A stretch of DNA of 64,000 nucleotides, taken from contig JACEFZ010025839.1 in the NCBI GenBank assembly GCA_014155875.1, positions 220,001 to 284,000 of the forward strand, in the 5' to 3' direction. A model generated the notes under the pieces. It did not search any database and was not told the DNA's origin. It was given only the letters and a program-made list of their open reading frames with translations. The translations under genes and the position numbers were made by a program. Source of the stretch: Cepaea nemoralis (taxonomy: Eukaryota; Mollusca; Gastropoda; Stylommatophora; Helicidae). Below, piece after piece: positions 20,131 to 30,479 of the stretch (its first letter is position 1; each line of letters starts with the position of its first letter).

Positions 20131-20453
20131 AGAGACCAAAAAAAAAAAAAAAAGACAGAATGTTAGATGGGCCTGTTTGTAAAATTCTTAGCTATTTTAA
20201 AACAGAGTTCGTTCCTTCCATTGTTCTTTCATTCTTTGCCGTCTCTAAGAATTGATTTTTCTTGGTTTATTCAGGGTTCATGTGATTTAATTCTAACGCT
20301 GAATCAATGGTTGTTAGATCTCCCTTGATTAATTGATTTTGGTTTCATGTACAGAACAGATTCCCGTTGTTTATTTATGCTTGAGTACATTTCTTGGAAA
20401 TGTATTGCTGAGCTATTTATTCACAGTGATTTATTTCTGGTACCGAATTTACT

Positions 20454-20625
20454 AGCTAGCGTCTGTGGCGACAAGGTTGCTAACGGAATTCGCAATCCTG
20501 CAATCGGCGTTCGAAATCAGCTACAGGCGTTGATTTATAACACTGGTATGAGCGTTCGGTCATTCAGAAAACAACGGCAGACTACTGAATGTAAACTTGT
20601 CTAGTATACCACAAACAGCCAAAGT
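20454..20625 (+). mobile_element. SINE S1 copy
   Basis: It has AGGTTGCTAACGGAATTCGC, box B GTTCGAAAT and the body GGTATGAGCGTTCGGTCATT. It ends near ACAAACAGCCAAAG; the last 30 bases of the family are missing. Confidence 0.7.
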
Positions 20626-20639
20626 ATGTTAAGGTTTCA

Positions 20640-20965
20640 GAGGACCGAAGATTCAATCGTGGATCTGGACAAATACATTTCAAGTGATCGAAAATGCAAT
20701 GTGAAAACTGGACAAATGAATTTCAGATGACCGTAGATTCAATCATCAAACTAGATAGATGGATTTCGGGGGACAGAAGATTCGACCATAAAACTGGACA
20801 AATGAATTTCAGGTGACCGTAGATTCAATCATCAAACTAGATAAATGGATTTCGGGGGACAGAAGATTCGACCATAAAACTGGACAAATGAATTTCAAAA
20901 CACCAAAGAATTAACAGTAAGTAATACTGGACAAATGCATTTGAGGGAGCGAATATTCACAGGTA
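20640..20965. repeat. Minisatellite, 44-bp units in 86-bp pairs
   Basis: Alternating half-units GACAAATGAATTTCAGGTGA and GATAAATGGATTTCGGGGGA, each followed by AGATTCAA or AGATTCGACC, form an 86-bp higher-order period repeated twice almost exactly (20715-20895), with diverged units at the edges. Confidence 0.85.
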
Positions 20966-21504
20966 AGCCAGGACAATTCTTTATTTGAGTAAAGCAGGAT
21001 AATAGAAATTCAAACAATAGATTGATTGATTTATTGCCTGGCATGTGTTGCCGCAACTCGTCAGGTACACTGCAGAGTTAGATATCACATAAAGGGAAGA
21101 TGTGTTTTATACTTTGGCTGAAATCTTTAAAACACAGTCTCTGATATTGTTCGAATGTGGAGCATGTTTTACCTCCCACGATAAACGCAAATTTATAACG
21201 AAGTCTTTCTTAAACTTAATTGTGGTTTGAAGTATTAATTGTTCATAACGGTACCAATGGTAGATGCGTGTGGGCGTGGGAAGAAGAGGTAAGGTTCTGG
21301 GAGGGTGGCCATTATCGAGTTACGTTAAAAAAAACAAATGTATAATTAAGGCATATAGCATGCTAGACAGACAAAGACCATATATGACATGAAGGTTATT
21401 TATGACTTACACAATGAACATATAATGTTCTTGTGGTATATTGTGAAGAAGCAAACAACATATATAGAAGCTTAACCAGTGTGGCGTTATAGAAGATTGT
21501 TCAA
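20966..21504. other. No feature recognised
   Basis: A short GATTGATT stretch at 21021-21029 may be the tail of a minus-strand LINE, but no coding sequence supports it. The rest is unassigned. Confidence 0.35.
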
Positions 21505-21812
21505 AATTAATTGGCCAGCCACGATGAGTAATATAAGCATTTTGAAAGCGGTAAAGACACAAAGACAGCTTATCACAAACATCGGAAAGAAGTCGTCATC
21601 ACTTTTGTCACATTAAAAGAAAACAAAAACCAGAACATATTGTGACAACTAGAAAGATTTATTGAAAGAGAGATCAGAAAGACAACCAGAGAAAATTCTT
21701 GAGTCTTGTATCATGACACGGCAGAGAACTGCAAACAAACTGATGCATGCCGGTGGAGATCGCAAGATGTAAAGAAGCATGATCGCCCATACCAGCCGAA
21801 AAGACACATCAT
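21505..21812 (+). pseudogene. LINE-B 3' end fragment
   Basis: It aligns with 24985-25240 and 30090-30405 (AAAGACACAAAGACAGCTTA, CATGACACGGCAGAGA, GGAGATCGCAAGATG). Frames are broken. Confidence 0.7.
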
Positions 21813-22220
21813 CAGGGGGGACTGCGTGGTCTCGAGTTATGGTGTCCGCCTCGAGTGCTGGAGGTCCCGGGTTCAAGCCCCAGTGAGGACCGAGATTTAT
21901 TTCACGTGGACTTCTAGTAATAAAATTTCCCCTGGTCTCTAGGTAGTGAGATCGGACGCCCGTGTGTATTGTTGCGCACGTAAAAATCCCTTGGCAGTTG
22001 GAAATCGAAAAAGAGTAGCCTAACGACGCTGCCCGGGCAAAATTTCGAGTTAAAAATCTACCCAAAGTATTTCAGGATCCTCGCAGGTTATACGGAGTTC
22101 GTGCACTGAGCTGAGTTTTCCCAGACTCAGGTTTGAGTTAGGAGGAGAACGGAGCACTTATGGGTTGCACCCGTGTGCCGTGATGTTGATCCATCGACTA
22201 AACTAAACTAAACTAAACTA
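21813..22220 (+). mobile_element. SINE S2 with (AAACT)n tail
   Basis: The tRNA-like head contains box A TGGTCTCGAGTTATGG and box B GGTTCAAGCCCC at about 21870. The body contains GGACGCCCGTGTGTATTG and ACGTAAAAATCCCTTGGCAG; the tail is AACTA repeats at 22197-22220. An 11-bp duplication with one mismatch (AGACACATCAT, AGACAAATCAT) flanks it. It landed at the end of a LINE-B fragment. Confidence 0.85.
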
Positions 22221-22354
22221 AGACAAATCATGATGGTGATGAAATAATGAACCAAGAGATTTAAATATATTCAACTGCATTCATGGTTGAGAATAGGACC
22301 GATAGGTGAGGGTGGCTGCTAAAATTAACTTGTGAGGCCTTCACACAAAAATGT

Positions 22355-22560
22355 TAGTTGCATATCCTATACACGACATCGCAGTCACCCCTAGCGTTTT
22401 TTGCTTGTTCGTGCTTTCTTGGCAAGTTTCCCATTGCTTTACGAATGACTGAAATCATACCTTTCTATGGAAACCATCGCATGGCAGTCTGCTTCCAAAT
22501 CGCTCGCATGTATGTTTCGAACGCGGTATGCGGGATTACTAACTGCATTCGTAATTGTTT
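22355..22560 (-). mobile_element. SINE S1 copy
   Basis: The minus-strand head has GTTACGAATGCAGTTAGTAA, box B GTTCGAAAC and the terminus TGACTGCGATGTCGTGTATA. Confidence 0.75.
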
Positions 22561-22981
22561 TGCAACAGAGAAGAGTACATTGAAAACACAAGAAGAAGAC
22601 TGCGACTGCTTTCAATCTATAAGCGAAAACAAATGATCGTAGGAAGTAACTCGGGAACTCAACTAACACAGGCACATAGGAAATCGATTGTTTTGACCAA
22701 AGTCGTTTACAAACGAAAATTGGAAACAAAAAGATATTGTTTTTGACAACCGCAATATTACATTCACAAGTGTGGGACGGAAGTGATCTACAAGTGCTGG
22801 CGATATAAAAACAGAAAGCACTTAGTTTCATTTTTGATTGTGAAGGCAATTGTTGCTATAGAATGATGGAGAAACATACCAGTGCGACAATGTTTTACGG
22901 TTGTTGACGGTGTCATATAGTGTTAACAATTGTCGTTGGTTGCTTTGGTGAAACGTGGTTTACCTGTTTCTTGTTGTGAGC

Positions 22982-22982
<1 letters not shown>

Positions 22983-23024
<42 letters not shown>

Positions 23025-23046
23025 TACTGGACTCTGTATGGATGTG

Positions 23047-23122
<76 letters not shown>

Positions 23123-23144
23123 TACTGGACTCTGTATGGATGTG

Positions 23145-23183
<39 letters not shown>

Positions 23184-23244
23184 TACAAAGAAACAGTCAG
23201 ACAGAATGACAGCCTATGCTACTACTGGACTCTGTATGTATGTG

Positions 23245-23307
<63 letters not shown>

Positions 23308-23368
23308 TACAAAGAAACAGTCAGACAGAATGACAGCCTATGCTACTACTGGACTCTGTATGTATGTG

Positions 23369-23456
<88 letters not shown>

Positions 23457-23478
23457 TACTGGACTCTGTATGGATGTG

Positions 23479-23519
<41 letters not shown>

Positions 23520-23570
23520 GGCAGACAGGCAGACAGGCAGGCAGGCAGGCAGGCAGACAGACAGATTATG
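22983..23570. repeat. Composite (GACA)n array with embedded unique units
   Basis: Long GACA runs are separated by near-identical inserts: TACTGGACTCTGTATGGATG appears at 23023, 23122 and 23458, and a longer version with ACAAAGAAACAGTCAGACAG precedes it at 23185 and 23308. The 3' end changes to GGCA repeats (23519-23555). Apparent TDRQ-repeat proteins are translations of the microsatellite. Confidence 0.95.
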
Positions 23571-23579
23571 CTACCATTA

Positions 23580-24265
23580 GACTGTGTTTGCGTTTGTGTG
23601 AGTGTTTGTGTGTGTTAGCTTTGTGCGTAATGGCACAGTCAGTAAGCTATCGTATAGAACAACTATTCTAAACGGATAGATTTACATACCAGACGTGCAC
23701 GGAAGCTGTCACTAATTCACTTTAACAATCACTTGCCTATGAAGCATAGATGAGCAGGTCTCGGATCACAAATGGCTGGCGAACTACCACGAGACACGCT
23801 GTTTAGCAAGGAACTCGCGGAACTAGACACCAGCATTGTGGTTTCACCATCACTGTCTCTGACAGTGGCGGATCCATGATGCTAATATGTGAAAGATGTT
23901 ATTTTCTCGTAATACTATTAGAGGGAAGATAACCTTTTGAAAGCGGAAGGGATAGCATATTTGCTAGCGGGAAGCGCTGACAATACCGTATGCGATGTTG
24001 TATCAGAGTTCGATGCCTGCTCTCGCCGTCCGCTAAGGGAAGGAAAGACTGGTCACCTATTTCTTCGTGCATTAAGTCGTACAAAATGTGAGAGTCCTGG
24101 CACATTGCAGACGTATAGCGGGTTCCTACTCTGTGATCTTTTTTTTTCCCCCAACTCTTGAAGTTCATGAAGGTTTTCCTTTGTTGGCTCAAGTGTAAAT
24201 GTGTAGTATTAAATAACAAGATCTGAATATTGAAGAAGGTTGGCTATTAAAGACGATAAAACAAA
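23580..24265. other. No feature recognised
   Basis: ORFs of about 75 and 106 codons overlap on opposite strands with no family resemblance. Nothing else is seen. Confidence 0.4.
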
Positions 24266-24271
24266 TAATAT

Positions 24272-24535
24272 TTACATATATTGGTCTTTTGGAAGGCCAT
24301 GAAAGTTTGGAGAGAACAATAATGGAAGGGTTTATGCCCGGGAAGAGAGGAAGAGGAAGGTTAGAGAGAAGATGGGTGCAGGATGTTGCAGATGATCTCC
24401 AGATCGGTGTATCGGACGCGGAACATCTTGCTTATGACCGAGAAGTTTTCAGGAATGTTGTTATGGGAGCAAGATTCTGCAAAATACATGCTACTGAATG
24501 AATGAATGAATAAATGAATGAATGAATAAATGAAA
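24272..24535 (+). pseudogene. LINE-E C-terminal fragment with (AATG)n tail
   Basis: The frame reads GHESLERTIMEGFMPGKRGR, RRWVQDVADDLQIGVSDAEH and VVMGARFCKIHATE to a stop. This is the arrangement seen at the very end of many animal LINE polyproteins. The tail of AATG and AATA units at 24497-24535 marks the 3' end. Confidence 0.75.
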
Positions 24536-24541
24536 GTATGG

Positions 24542-24739
24542 AAGCCTTGGCAGCATAGTGGCTAGACGCTCGCCTGCCGACCCAGGGGTCATGGGTTTGA
24601 TAATCATCGGGGCAGATTGGTTTTAAGTGCGTTTTAATTGACCTGAGCTCTCAGGTCGACCCAGCCTCAAATAGACACCAGTACATGACTTGGGAAATAA
24701 AGGCGGCCGTGGGATACTGACCACATCACCCTCCGAGTG
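24542..24739 (+). mobile_element. SINE S3 copy
   Basis: The head has GCATAGTGGCTAGACGCTCG (box A) and CATGGGTTTGATAATC (box B, one change from consensus). The body reads ACCTGAGCTCTCAGGTCGAC and GACTTGGGAAATAAAGGCGG. Related copies lie at 49410, 32485 and 38545. Confidence 0.75.
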
Positions 24740-24984
24740 TCGATTGGATTTATAAAGTATTTACTTAGCACCATATCCTCAATGCGCCTTAATGCGTTTA
24801 AAGTGGTCCTATACTTTACTACTAAATTATACGGAAAATATCTTCCAAGCATGCAACAAATGGAGATCATCACAGATCGGCAAACGGGCATAAACAAGAC
24901 TCCCCAACAACTTATATTTCTATGAATTTGGTATAATGTAACCAGCCGGTTATGTTCCTTCTATAAATGTTCGTAGTACAGTAT

Positions 24985-25240
24985 ACACAAGCATCAGAAA
25001 GAGACAGTCATCGTTTTTTGGCCACGTTAAGAGAAGACAAAGATTGAAACATGTTTTGACAACCGGAAAGATATGCGGACAGAGAGATAGAGGAAGACAG
25101 CTTGAGAAGATTCTTGACAGTCTTTGTCATGACACGAAAGAGAGTCAACACATGAACAGATCCATAACGTCGGAGATCGTAATTTGTTGAGAGGCATGAT
25201 CGCCTACCCCAGCCTGCAAGGCACCGAATAATGATGTTTA
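24985..25240 (+). pseudogene. LINE-B 3' end fragment
   Basis: A nearly open frame carries the GHVKRRQRLKHVLTTGKICG type of segment seen before the terminus of several LINEs. It ends at CCTGCAAGGCACCGAATAAT, shared with 30390-30405. Confidence 0.75.
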
Positions 25241-25299
25241 ATATACACAACTCAGCATCGCTGTCCTATGCCCTTTGTGGTTGTAATTTAACCCATGCT

Positions 25300-26200
25300 T
25301 GCTTATTTATTCTTCTTCTGCGTTCATCCGGAGTTTTTTTCGGACATGATTGCGTTGTGCCTGTTTACAGCAGAGCTGCGTTCTTGCGCCGTTAGGCCGA
25401 CACATCCGACTTCTGCGGGCATTTGTTGACCGTGTTAACCTTCCCGGGGTGCTTGCTTATTTTAAATGTCTGAAATCTATGGCGTTCTGGTGTAACGGTT
25501 AGGATCCTATGCTTACAATGCCATGAACGAGGTGGACATGTGATCTATGTTAGCTCACTGGTCATCTATTCCTTCGTCTAAAGAATGAGACGGTGCTACA
25601 CTTCACATACCAATGGCATTTTCCAGCTACGGAACCTGTCACTGAAGTCATCGTGTCAATAGTTTCCCTGCATGCATCAAACAGAATCAACCAATCATGT
25701 CTCTTCTTTGAATGTTCGTAACATACTAGACTAAGTATTACAATCAGGCGTGTTTGTTAATTGGCCAATGCTGTTTATTATAAATAACTAAAACCGGCGC
25801 TAATTCAATGACTAGATACGAATTATGTCCATATCCCATAGTTGTGGATTGCGGTAGATGATATATCTGGCTAATGAAGACTTCTTGTCGGGGTGTCTTA
25901 ACTCGTGCGTCGAGACACCTTTGTTCCCTCAGCAAGACGCTGTCGTCATGTGTAGCTTCGTTTCAAGCCATTCAATTTGTATATTGTCTAGTCTATCCGC
26001 TAATATCTACTTTAGTCTTCTAATTCTATGACTGCCCATCAATACCCGTGAATGTAAATCTAACCACACTTTAATAGCCTCAAGAATCCCTCAACAATTA
26101 CAAAATTATAACAAAAATTAAAAAAGCATTGGTCACTAACACATCATGTATGTTTGGGAGTATCGGTCCCAAGTAAGGGCTTTCCTGCTTTTAAGAGGCG
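25300..26200. other. Mostly unassigned; possible LINE 3' end at 25305
   Basis: TTCTTCTTCTGCGTTCATCC at 25308 resembles the reverse complement of a (GAA)n-tailed LINE terminus, but no coding region supports it. The rest has no assignable feature. Confidence 0.3.
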
Positions 26201-26214
26201 ATATCTTGGTATCA

Positions 26215-26396
26215 CAATAGACAGACAGATAGGCAGTCGACGAACAAACAGACAGATGACAGACACATAGACAGACAACAAACAGATAAAAAGACGACAC
26301 ACATTCTTACAGACGGATATAGAAATAGACAGATAGAGACACAGACAGACACAGACAGAACGAAACACTAATAGACACATGACAGACAGATAGCCT
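26215..26396. repeat. Degenerate GACA-rich stretch
   Basis: Repeated AGACAGA and ACAGACAGAT units with many interruptions. Confidence 0.8.
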
Positions 26397-26399
26397 TAC

Positions 26400-26681
26400 A
26401 GACAAATGAAAATCGTAAACTGATTAGAGTCATTAGACGTAGGCAGTCAAAAAGTTTGTGGGCATGTTATGAGAAGAAAAGACTTGGAGAACTTGGTGAC
26501 AACTGGCAAGATCGAAGGGAAGAGACCAAGGGGAAGACCGAGAAGTAAATTCCTGGATGGCTTGGCCACGTGGCATGGTCGAGACAGGACCGCAGAGCTG
26601 ATCCACGACTCTTGCGATCGAGTGAGATGGCAGAACATGACCGCCACGCTTATCGGCATGGCACATGATGGATGGAACATT

Positions 26682-26682
<1 letters not shown>
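26400..26682 (+). pseudogene. LINE-A terminal segment
   Basis: It starts at GAAAATCGTAAACTGATTAG and runs to CGGCATGGCACATGATGGAT. The GHVMRRKDLENLVTTGKIEG segment is open for 85 codons. A pure GACA array follows directly. Confidence 0.8.
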
Positions 26683-26756
<74 letters not shown>

Positions 26757-26758
26757 GG
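26683..26758. repeat. (GACA)n microsatellite
   Basis: An uninterrupted run of about 75 bases adjoins the LINE-A 3' end and may have grown from its tail. Confidence 0.95.
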
Positions 26759-26759
26759 A

Positions 26760-27455
26760 ACTGATACTGGGAGATATGAAGCGATCCCAGTATCTTTACA
26801 GTCCACACCATGGCGCCGCCACTGAATTTGTGTTCATGATTCGTATATCGACTAAAGTACAGAGAAAATGTCGCTGGCGTGATAATTCTATCGGGAACAG
26901 CAGGTATTCTGTCAAATACAATCACAGCACTTTTATATCTAAATGCCAATATAGAAGCTTCATGCAAACACTATTCAAAAATCGTAGTCAACACTCTCAT
27001 TTATTTTGCACCTTTACCCATCGATTTCTTGCCATCTGGGGAGTAACATTTTAGCGAAACCTAAAACTGCCTGTGCCAATTGCAGGCATGCATACATGAC
27101 TATGAATTTACCAGTTAAATCAATGCCAGCATCTGCAACAGCAGACAGCGCAGTGACATTTATTTTGTATGACAGCATCGCTGTTGGTGGTTGTGTTTGG
27201 GTTGTTCTAATCGTATGCATCGAATGATGAAATAGAATGCTTACAATTCTAATGTATTTTTTTTTAATTTCTGCATTTTCTAACTGAGTACTTGACGAAA
27301 TATGTTGCATGATTCTTTTAAACCATGGGTGTGTGACGCTGTGGAGTATGGTTTCATTCTATAGCGATATTCCTAAAAATAGAGCAGAATTTATCTTTGG
27401 AGAAAAATGCCAATATCGCATAAATGATAATAAAAGAAATTAGAAAATTATCACC
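26760..27455. other. No feature recognised
   Basis: Short ORFs only (73-98 codons, overlapping on both strands). No repeat or family is recognised. Confidence 0.4.
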
Positions 27456-27460
27456 TAAAG

Positions 27461-27819
27461 CAGTGGTTCTAAACCGGAGGGGACTTCCCTCCCTCCCCCC
27501 TCCCCCTCCCCTCTCTCTCCTACCCGAAAGATCGCATTAATACAAGAACCGATTACTTGATATTATTTTTCCCTCCATACTTTATGGTTTTGTACTTCTC
27601 GCTCTTCTGAAATTTGTTTTATAACGTAAGTAGACCTGTAAATCACGTTTTATGTAGACGTCTAGACTTGTTCTAGTATGTGTTATTAAATTTAGCTTCA
27701 TTTTTACGTATACTGTGTACGGGAGGGGGTGTTTATAGGGAGGAAATAAGAAAGGGGGAAATGACATTCTGAACATATGGTGAAGGGGTGCATGGACCAA
27801 AAAAGGTTGAGAACCACTG
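27461..27819. mobile_element. hAT-type MITE, 359 bp
   Basis: Termini CAGTGGTTCTAAACC and GGTTGAGAACCACTG are inverted repeats. The 8-bp flanks ACCTAAAG and ACATAAAG match at 7 of 8 positions. There is a C-rich segment inside one end and no coding capacity. Same family as 1-46. Confidence 0.9.
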
Positions 27820-27872
27820 ACATAAAGGGAAAGGGAACAGACAGAAGATAGTCTTACAGACAGTATCTGAAG

Positions 27873-28050
27873 TTAAAAGTTAGTCTCATATCCTTCACCG
27901 GATGCAACAGACAACCGCAGAATTTGATTTTGTGATTTCTTGGCAAGTTTACTTTCAGTGGTTTGCCATTGATTTCTGAAGCCTGGCACTCATATAAAAC
28001 TCAATACAAGGCGGTCTGCTGCTAAATCATCCGCAGCTAGTATCCGAAGA
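27873..28050 (-). mobile_element. SINE S1 copy
   Basis: The minus strand carries CAATGGCAAACCACTGAAAG and a degraded terminus GTTGCATCCGGTGAAGGATA. The head is truncated near the CTGCGGATGATTTAGCAGC segment. Confidence 0.65.
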
Positions 28051-28287
28051 ATAAACGCAAAGTAATAAATTCACACGTTGATTTACACAGAGAAAATATG
28101 AGATGATTTTTTTCTTTTTTTTTCTTTCGAAAACGTGTTATTGGGGAACAAAAGGACTATTTACAGTATCATACGCCCAAAATCTAAATGGTGCAGGAAG
28201 TACATTCACGAAATATGAGAATTACCTATACCCAGGCAAGTAAAAGCTATTTCGTTGATCCGCGTGAACTGATAATTACCTATATCC

Positions 28288-29508
28288 TTCTTCTTCTTCT
28301 TCAGCGTTCCGAGCCATTGAGGTTCTTTGCTGCAGATACAATCCGTCTCCATTCGTCTCTCTGATTGACCTTCTCTTGCCAGTCGTTGATTCCAAGTGCT
28401 TTTAGGTCTGTAAATATATTATCTCTCCACCGTATTCTTGGTCTACCTCGGGGTCTACGGTCATTTATTTCCTGAGTGTAAGCCAGTTTTGTTTCCCTAT
28501 TATCTTCCATTCTTTCTATATGCCCCAGCCATTGTAGTCTATTAGCCTTCATGATACCAGTGATTAGCGGGGACTTAAACAGATCATAAATGTCTTTGTT
28601 ACTTCTTCTTTTCAATTCTCCACTTTGTGTATCCCTAACGGGTCCAAAGATGCGTCTTAAAACTTTGTTCTCAAAGTTTTGTAGCAAGGCTTCGTCTCCG
28701 TTCGTTGTACTCCAGGTTTCAGAGCCATACAACACAACTGGTCTGATCAGTGTTTCGTATATTGTGATCTTGGTGTTACGAGATAGCGCATTTGATTTTA
28801 GTAGATGTTGTAGTGCATAGTATATCTTATTTCCAGAATTGATTCTAGTTTGTATTTCTTCCCTTATTATGTTGGAGCAGTTGAAGTTTATACCCAGGTA
28901 CTTGTATGTTTCCGTTCTTTTAATGGTCATATTATCTATTTGTATGTGGCCAGAGTTTTTAGCCATTCCTTCTCTTGAAATTACCATATATTCTGTCTTA
29001 TCTTGGTTGATAACCAGCCCCATCTGTTGGGCTTTTTCCTTTAAGTGAGTCAATATTTCCAATGTCTTTTGTTCATTTTCCCCTATAATATCTATATCAT
29101 CTGCATAACCTAGCAGCTTGGATGTTCCTCCAATATCACATTCCTCCTTTACCCTCCTTACAACTTTCTCTAGAGCCAGATTGAAGAGTAGCGGCGATAG
29201 TGCATCACCCTGTTTCAAGCCAGATGTTATTTGGAAAGGGTCTGATTTCCTGCCTTTATATGTTACTATATTATAAGTATCTTCCATGCACAGTCTGGTC
29301 ATGTTGATTAACTTCCTTGGTATTCCAAATTCCCGAATAGAATTCCATAGACTATTCATATGGACACTATCATAAGCCTTTTTAAAATCCACAAAAATGT
29401 TATGGAGATCTCTTTTATATTCCCAATTTTTCTCGTCTATTTGTCGTAAGATAAATATCTGATCTATTGTTGATCTGTTTTGTCTAAAAACCCGCCTGAT
29501 TATTATTG
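28288..29508 (-). mobile_element. LINE-L second copy, 5'-truncated
   Basis: A 1.2-kb insertion begins in mid-RT and ends with a (GAA)n tail (TTC repeats at 28288-28300). A perfect 14-bp duplication AATTACCTATATCC lies at 28274-28287 and 29509-29522. Confidence 0.92.
28301..29392 (-). CDS. LINE-L RT C-terminal half, open
   Basis: The frame is intact for 363 codons to the natural stop. It has DFKKAYDSVHMNSLWN (motif A), SGLKQGDALSPLLFN (motif B), LGYADDIDIIG (motif C), VLYGSETWST and the full C-terminus ending AAKNLNGSER. It is very similar to 18842-19816 but lacks that copy's late frameshift. Being truncated upstream of motif A, it lacks the endonuclease and fingers and cannot retrotranspose. 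The first Met is internal; the frame continues upstream to about 29420. Confidence 0.9.
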   Translation of the reverse strand: MDFKKAYDSVHMNSLWNSIREFGIPRKLINMTRLCMEDTYNIVTYKGRKSDPFQITSGLKQGDALSPLLFNLALEKVVRRVKEECDIGGTSKLLGYADDIDIIGENEQKTLEILTHLKEKAQQMGLVINQDKTEYMVISREGMAKNSGHIQIDNMTIKRTETYKYLGINFNCSNIIREEIQTRINSGNKIYYALQHLLKSNALSRNTKITIYETLIRPVVLYGSETWSTTNGDEALLQNFENKVLRRIFGPVRDTQSGELKRRSNKDIYDLFKSPLITGIMKANRLQWLGHIERMEDNRETKLAYTQEINDRRPRGRPRIRWRDNIFTDLKALGINDWQEKVNQRDEWRRIVSAAKNLNGSER

Positions 29509-30089
29509 AATTACCTATATCCAGACAAGATAAAATGTGTTTTGTTATTTGTTTGCAAAACGAAGATTGAAGATTACGAAGATTGAAGATTACCTAGATC
29601 CCAGCAAGACAATCGTTATTCTTGTGGTCACACTAATGCTATAGATACCTATATCTGGACAAGACAATCGTAATTTATGTGGTCACACTGAGGCTATAAA
29701 TGGCTACATCAGGACAAGCCAATTGTTATTCTCATGAGCACGCTAATAATGGGGATACCTACATCAGGGCAAGAAAAGACTGGTTTTGATCACACGAAGA
29801 CTGATAATCACCTATATTCGGACACGAGAATAGTAATGTTTGCCACACGGAGACTTCGGACAGAACCATCATATTTCTGTTAGTCACACTAATTCTGAGG
29901 ATTAACTAGATCCGGACAAGACAAGTGTAATTCTACTGAGCACACGAAGACTGGGGATTACTTAAATCCGGACACGAGAATGATCTTTTTTTTTAAATTT
30001 ATTTTGCAGCACGAAGGCTAAGAATTACATATCAAGACAATCGTAACTCTGTTGGTCACACCAAGTCACCAAGCTTGGGAATTACCATT

Positions 30090-30405
30090 CCTGAAATTCA
30101 TTGGACAACCAAAATGAGCAATCTGGACAGTTTGAGAGAGACTAGGTCACAAAGACAGCTTATTACAAACATCAGAAAGAAGCAGTCATCATTTTTGGAC
30201 ACATTATGAGAATCCAAAACACTGGAACACGTGACACCTGGAATTATTTGGGAAAAGAGAGATAGAGGAAGACAGCTTGATAAAATTCTTGACAGTCTTG
30301 TGGCATGGCACGGAAGGCAGTGAATGCATGAATTTATCCATACTGTCGGAGATCGCAATTTGTGGAGAAGCAAGATCGTCCAAGTCAGCCGGCAAGACAC
30401 TGGAT
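30090..30405 (+). pseudogene. LINE-B 3' end inserted in minisatellite M1
   Basis: It matches the other two LINE-B fragments (CACAAAGACAGCTTATTACA, GAGAGATAGAGGAAGACAGC) and ends GGCAAGACACTGGATGATAA at the point where the M1 array resumes. Confidence 0.75.
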
Positions 30406-30479
30406 GATAATTTAACCGGACAAAACAATCGTTATTTTTGGGTCCCACAAAAACTGGCATATTAACACCATTGTGACCT

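Noticed and set aside
21818..21890. A tRNA gene in the S2 head
   Set aside because: Box A and box B are good, but the acceptor stem does not close and the same head recurs with a SINE body and tail at 36200.
22980..23570. CRISPR-like array
   Set aside because: Regular repeats are present, but the repeat is a tetranucleotide microsatellite, the inserts are identical rather than unique, and the DNA is clearly eukaryotic.
22930..23580. ORFs of up to 124 codons made of TDRQ repeats
   Set aside because: They are translations of the GACA microsatellite, which is open in several frames because the unit lacks stops.
28590..29048. Two plus-strand ORFs over LINE-L
   Set aside because: They are antisense shadows of the RT coding sequence, and the same shadows appear at 19186-19644.
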